From Rostratula benghalensis (taxonomy: Eukaryota > Chordata > Aves > Charadriiformes > Rostratulidae), in contig VXAI01000025.1 in assembly GCA_013399305.1 (NCBI GenBank), positions 5,535,593-5,599,592 of the forward strand: 64,000 bases of DNA, read 5' to 3'. Under the pieces are notes generated by a model. That model was not told the origin of the DNA, made no database searches, and saw only the letters and a program-made list of their open reading frames with translations. Made by a program: the position numbers and the translations under genes. Of the stretch, positions 63,601-64,000 are shown piece by piece (within the stretch, counting starts at the first letter, position 1; the number at the start of each line of letters is the position of its first letter).

Positions 63601-64000
63601 TTAGAAATATGGCCTCCATATGCTCTTTTGATTTCCACTTCATTTACACGTTGACCTCCTCCATCTACCCTTTCTAATTTTTCTTTAAACTCTCATGTGT
63701 CTGTAATGTGTTTCTTTACCATAAAATCAAGCTCTAGCCATGCTTGTATCTCCAGCTAATGTTCCCACCTCCTTCCAGCTGCAACTGCCAATGAACAGCC
63801 TGTCTCTACACTGTAACAGCTGGCAAAAAGCTAAAGATATACCAAAACTTCTTCACCCAAGAGAACAAGATTTTCACCGATGTAAAAATACTGAGGAATA
63901 CTATTGAATAAAACAAGATAATTTATATATGGATAATACCCAAGATTTCTCTGATGAGGGCAAATGCTTTCTGCTCCTTCATGCAGCTGATTTTCATTTT
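54680..64000 (-). CDS. PKD1L2: PKD1L2, polycystin-1-like 2 (3' part: channel domain)
   Basis: PKD1L2 is a large polycystin-1-family membrane protein; only its C-terminal part is in the window. Exons in transcript order: 64000-63940 (cut by the edge), 63251-63066, 62218-61891, 61394-61261, 59923-59796, 59294-59134, 57985-57775, 56349-56248, 55760-55629, 54790-54680. All junctions are GT-AG, and the phases agree for 517 aa plus stop. In order these give a transmembrane helix ([18 protein letters not shown]), and an extracellular polycystin domain ([28 protein letters not shown]). These are followed by further membrane helices, the pore-helix/filter area LGIFNYEE, and the last helix ([18 protein letters not shown]). 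A short basic tail ends in DQLE. Naming rests on synteny next to GCSH and on similarity; PKD1L3 is the alternative. No stop or frameshift is seen, unlike the variably disabled human gene. Confidence 0.88.
56470..56522. repeat. T-rich low-complexity tract
   Basis: Runs of T up to 15 long, with interspersed G, lie in a PKD1L2 intron near exon 56248-56349. On the minus strand this is an A-rich tract, not a polypyrimidine tract. Confidence 0.8.
58195..58710 (+). mobile_element. CR1 LINE, 3' portion
   Basis: The segment TTCAGCCTGGAGAAAAGAAA and the terminal ATGATTCTATC are diagnostic of the CR1 3' region. The copy is about 0.5 kb, 5'-truncated and oriented opposite to PKD1L2. It is in the intron between exons 59134-59294 and 57775-57985. 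Confidence 0.85.
59563..59745 (-). mobile_element. CR1 LINE, short 3' fragment
   Basis: It begins with CATAGAATTGTCTGAGTTGG and AAGAGACCTTTAAGGTCATTG, the inverted CR1 3' end. Length is about 180 bp. It lies only about 50 bp from the PKD1L2 donor at 59795. Confidence 0.85.
60434..60885 (-). mobile_element. CR1 LINE, 3' portion
   Basis: ACAGAATCATAGAATGGTTT and GGGTTGGAAGGGACCTTAAA form a well-preserved inverted CR1 3' end, less diverged than the other copies here. It is about 450 bp, 5'-truncated, within a PKD1L2 intron and in the same orientation as the gene. Confidence 0.93.

Overview
This is a vertebrate, almost certainly avian, nuclear genomic segment. It has split genes with GT-AG introns, CpG-island promoters, and scattered CR1 LINE fragments, which are the dominant bird retroposon. 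The gene order CENPN - ATMIN - (PPP1R3-like) - GCSH - PKD1L2 matches the block known from human 16q23 and chicken chromosome 11. The sequence does not resolve the species. There is no microbial operon, CRISPR array, phage or exogenous virus here.

Layout. Bases 1 to about 1300 are upstream of CENPN and probably hold the 5' end of the divergent CMC2 gene. A CpG-island promoter with paired CCAAT boxes and a pure CGG repeat follows, then CENPN (+; coding 1934-8902, ten coding exons plus a non-coding first exon). ATMIN (+; coding 11029-20429, four exons, with an assembly gap in intron 1) lies about 1-2 kb further on. Bases 21.2-35 kb are mostly intergenic. An intronless glycogen-targeting PP1 subunit gene (+; 35461-36420) sits in its own CpG island. 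Bases 37.7-46.9 kb are AT-rich intergenic DNA with one CR1 fragment. GCSH (-; 54082 down to 47459, five exons) and the 3' part of PKD1L2 (-; ten exons from the window edge at 64000 down to 54680) fill the right end. Three CR1 copies lie in PKD1L2 introns.

The genes do not form a pathway. CENPN acts at the centromere, and ATMIN is a zinc-finger/TQT-repeat transcription factor in DNA-damage signalling. The PPP1R3-like protein would target PP1 to glycogen. GCSH is the lipoyl shuttle of mitochondrial glycine cleavage, and PKD1L2 is a polycystin-type membrane protein. What they share is conserved synteny and CpG-island promoters.

The exon models were built by hand from reading frame, splice sites and remembered family sequence. 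All frames close exactly: CENPN 346 aa, ATMIN 795 aa, GCSH 166 aa, PKD1L2 517 aa in the window. The points most worth a second look are the PPP1R3-like gene at this locus, the CGG repeat at the CENPN 5' end, the CENPN C-terminal extension, and a coding-like island on the minus strand near 30 kb. I found no clearly new biological system.
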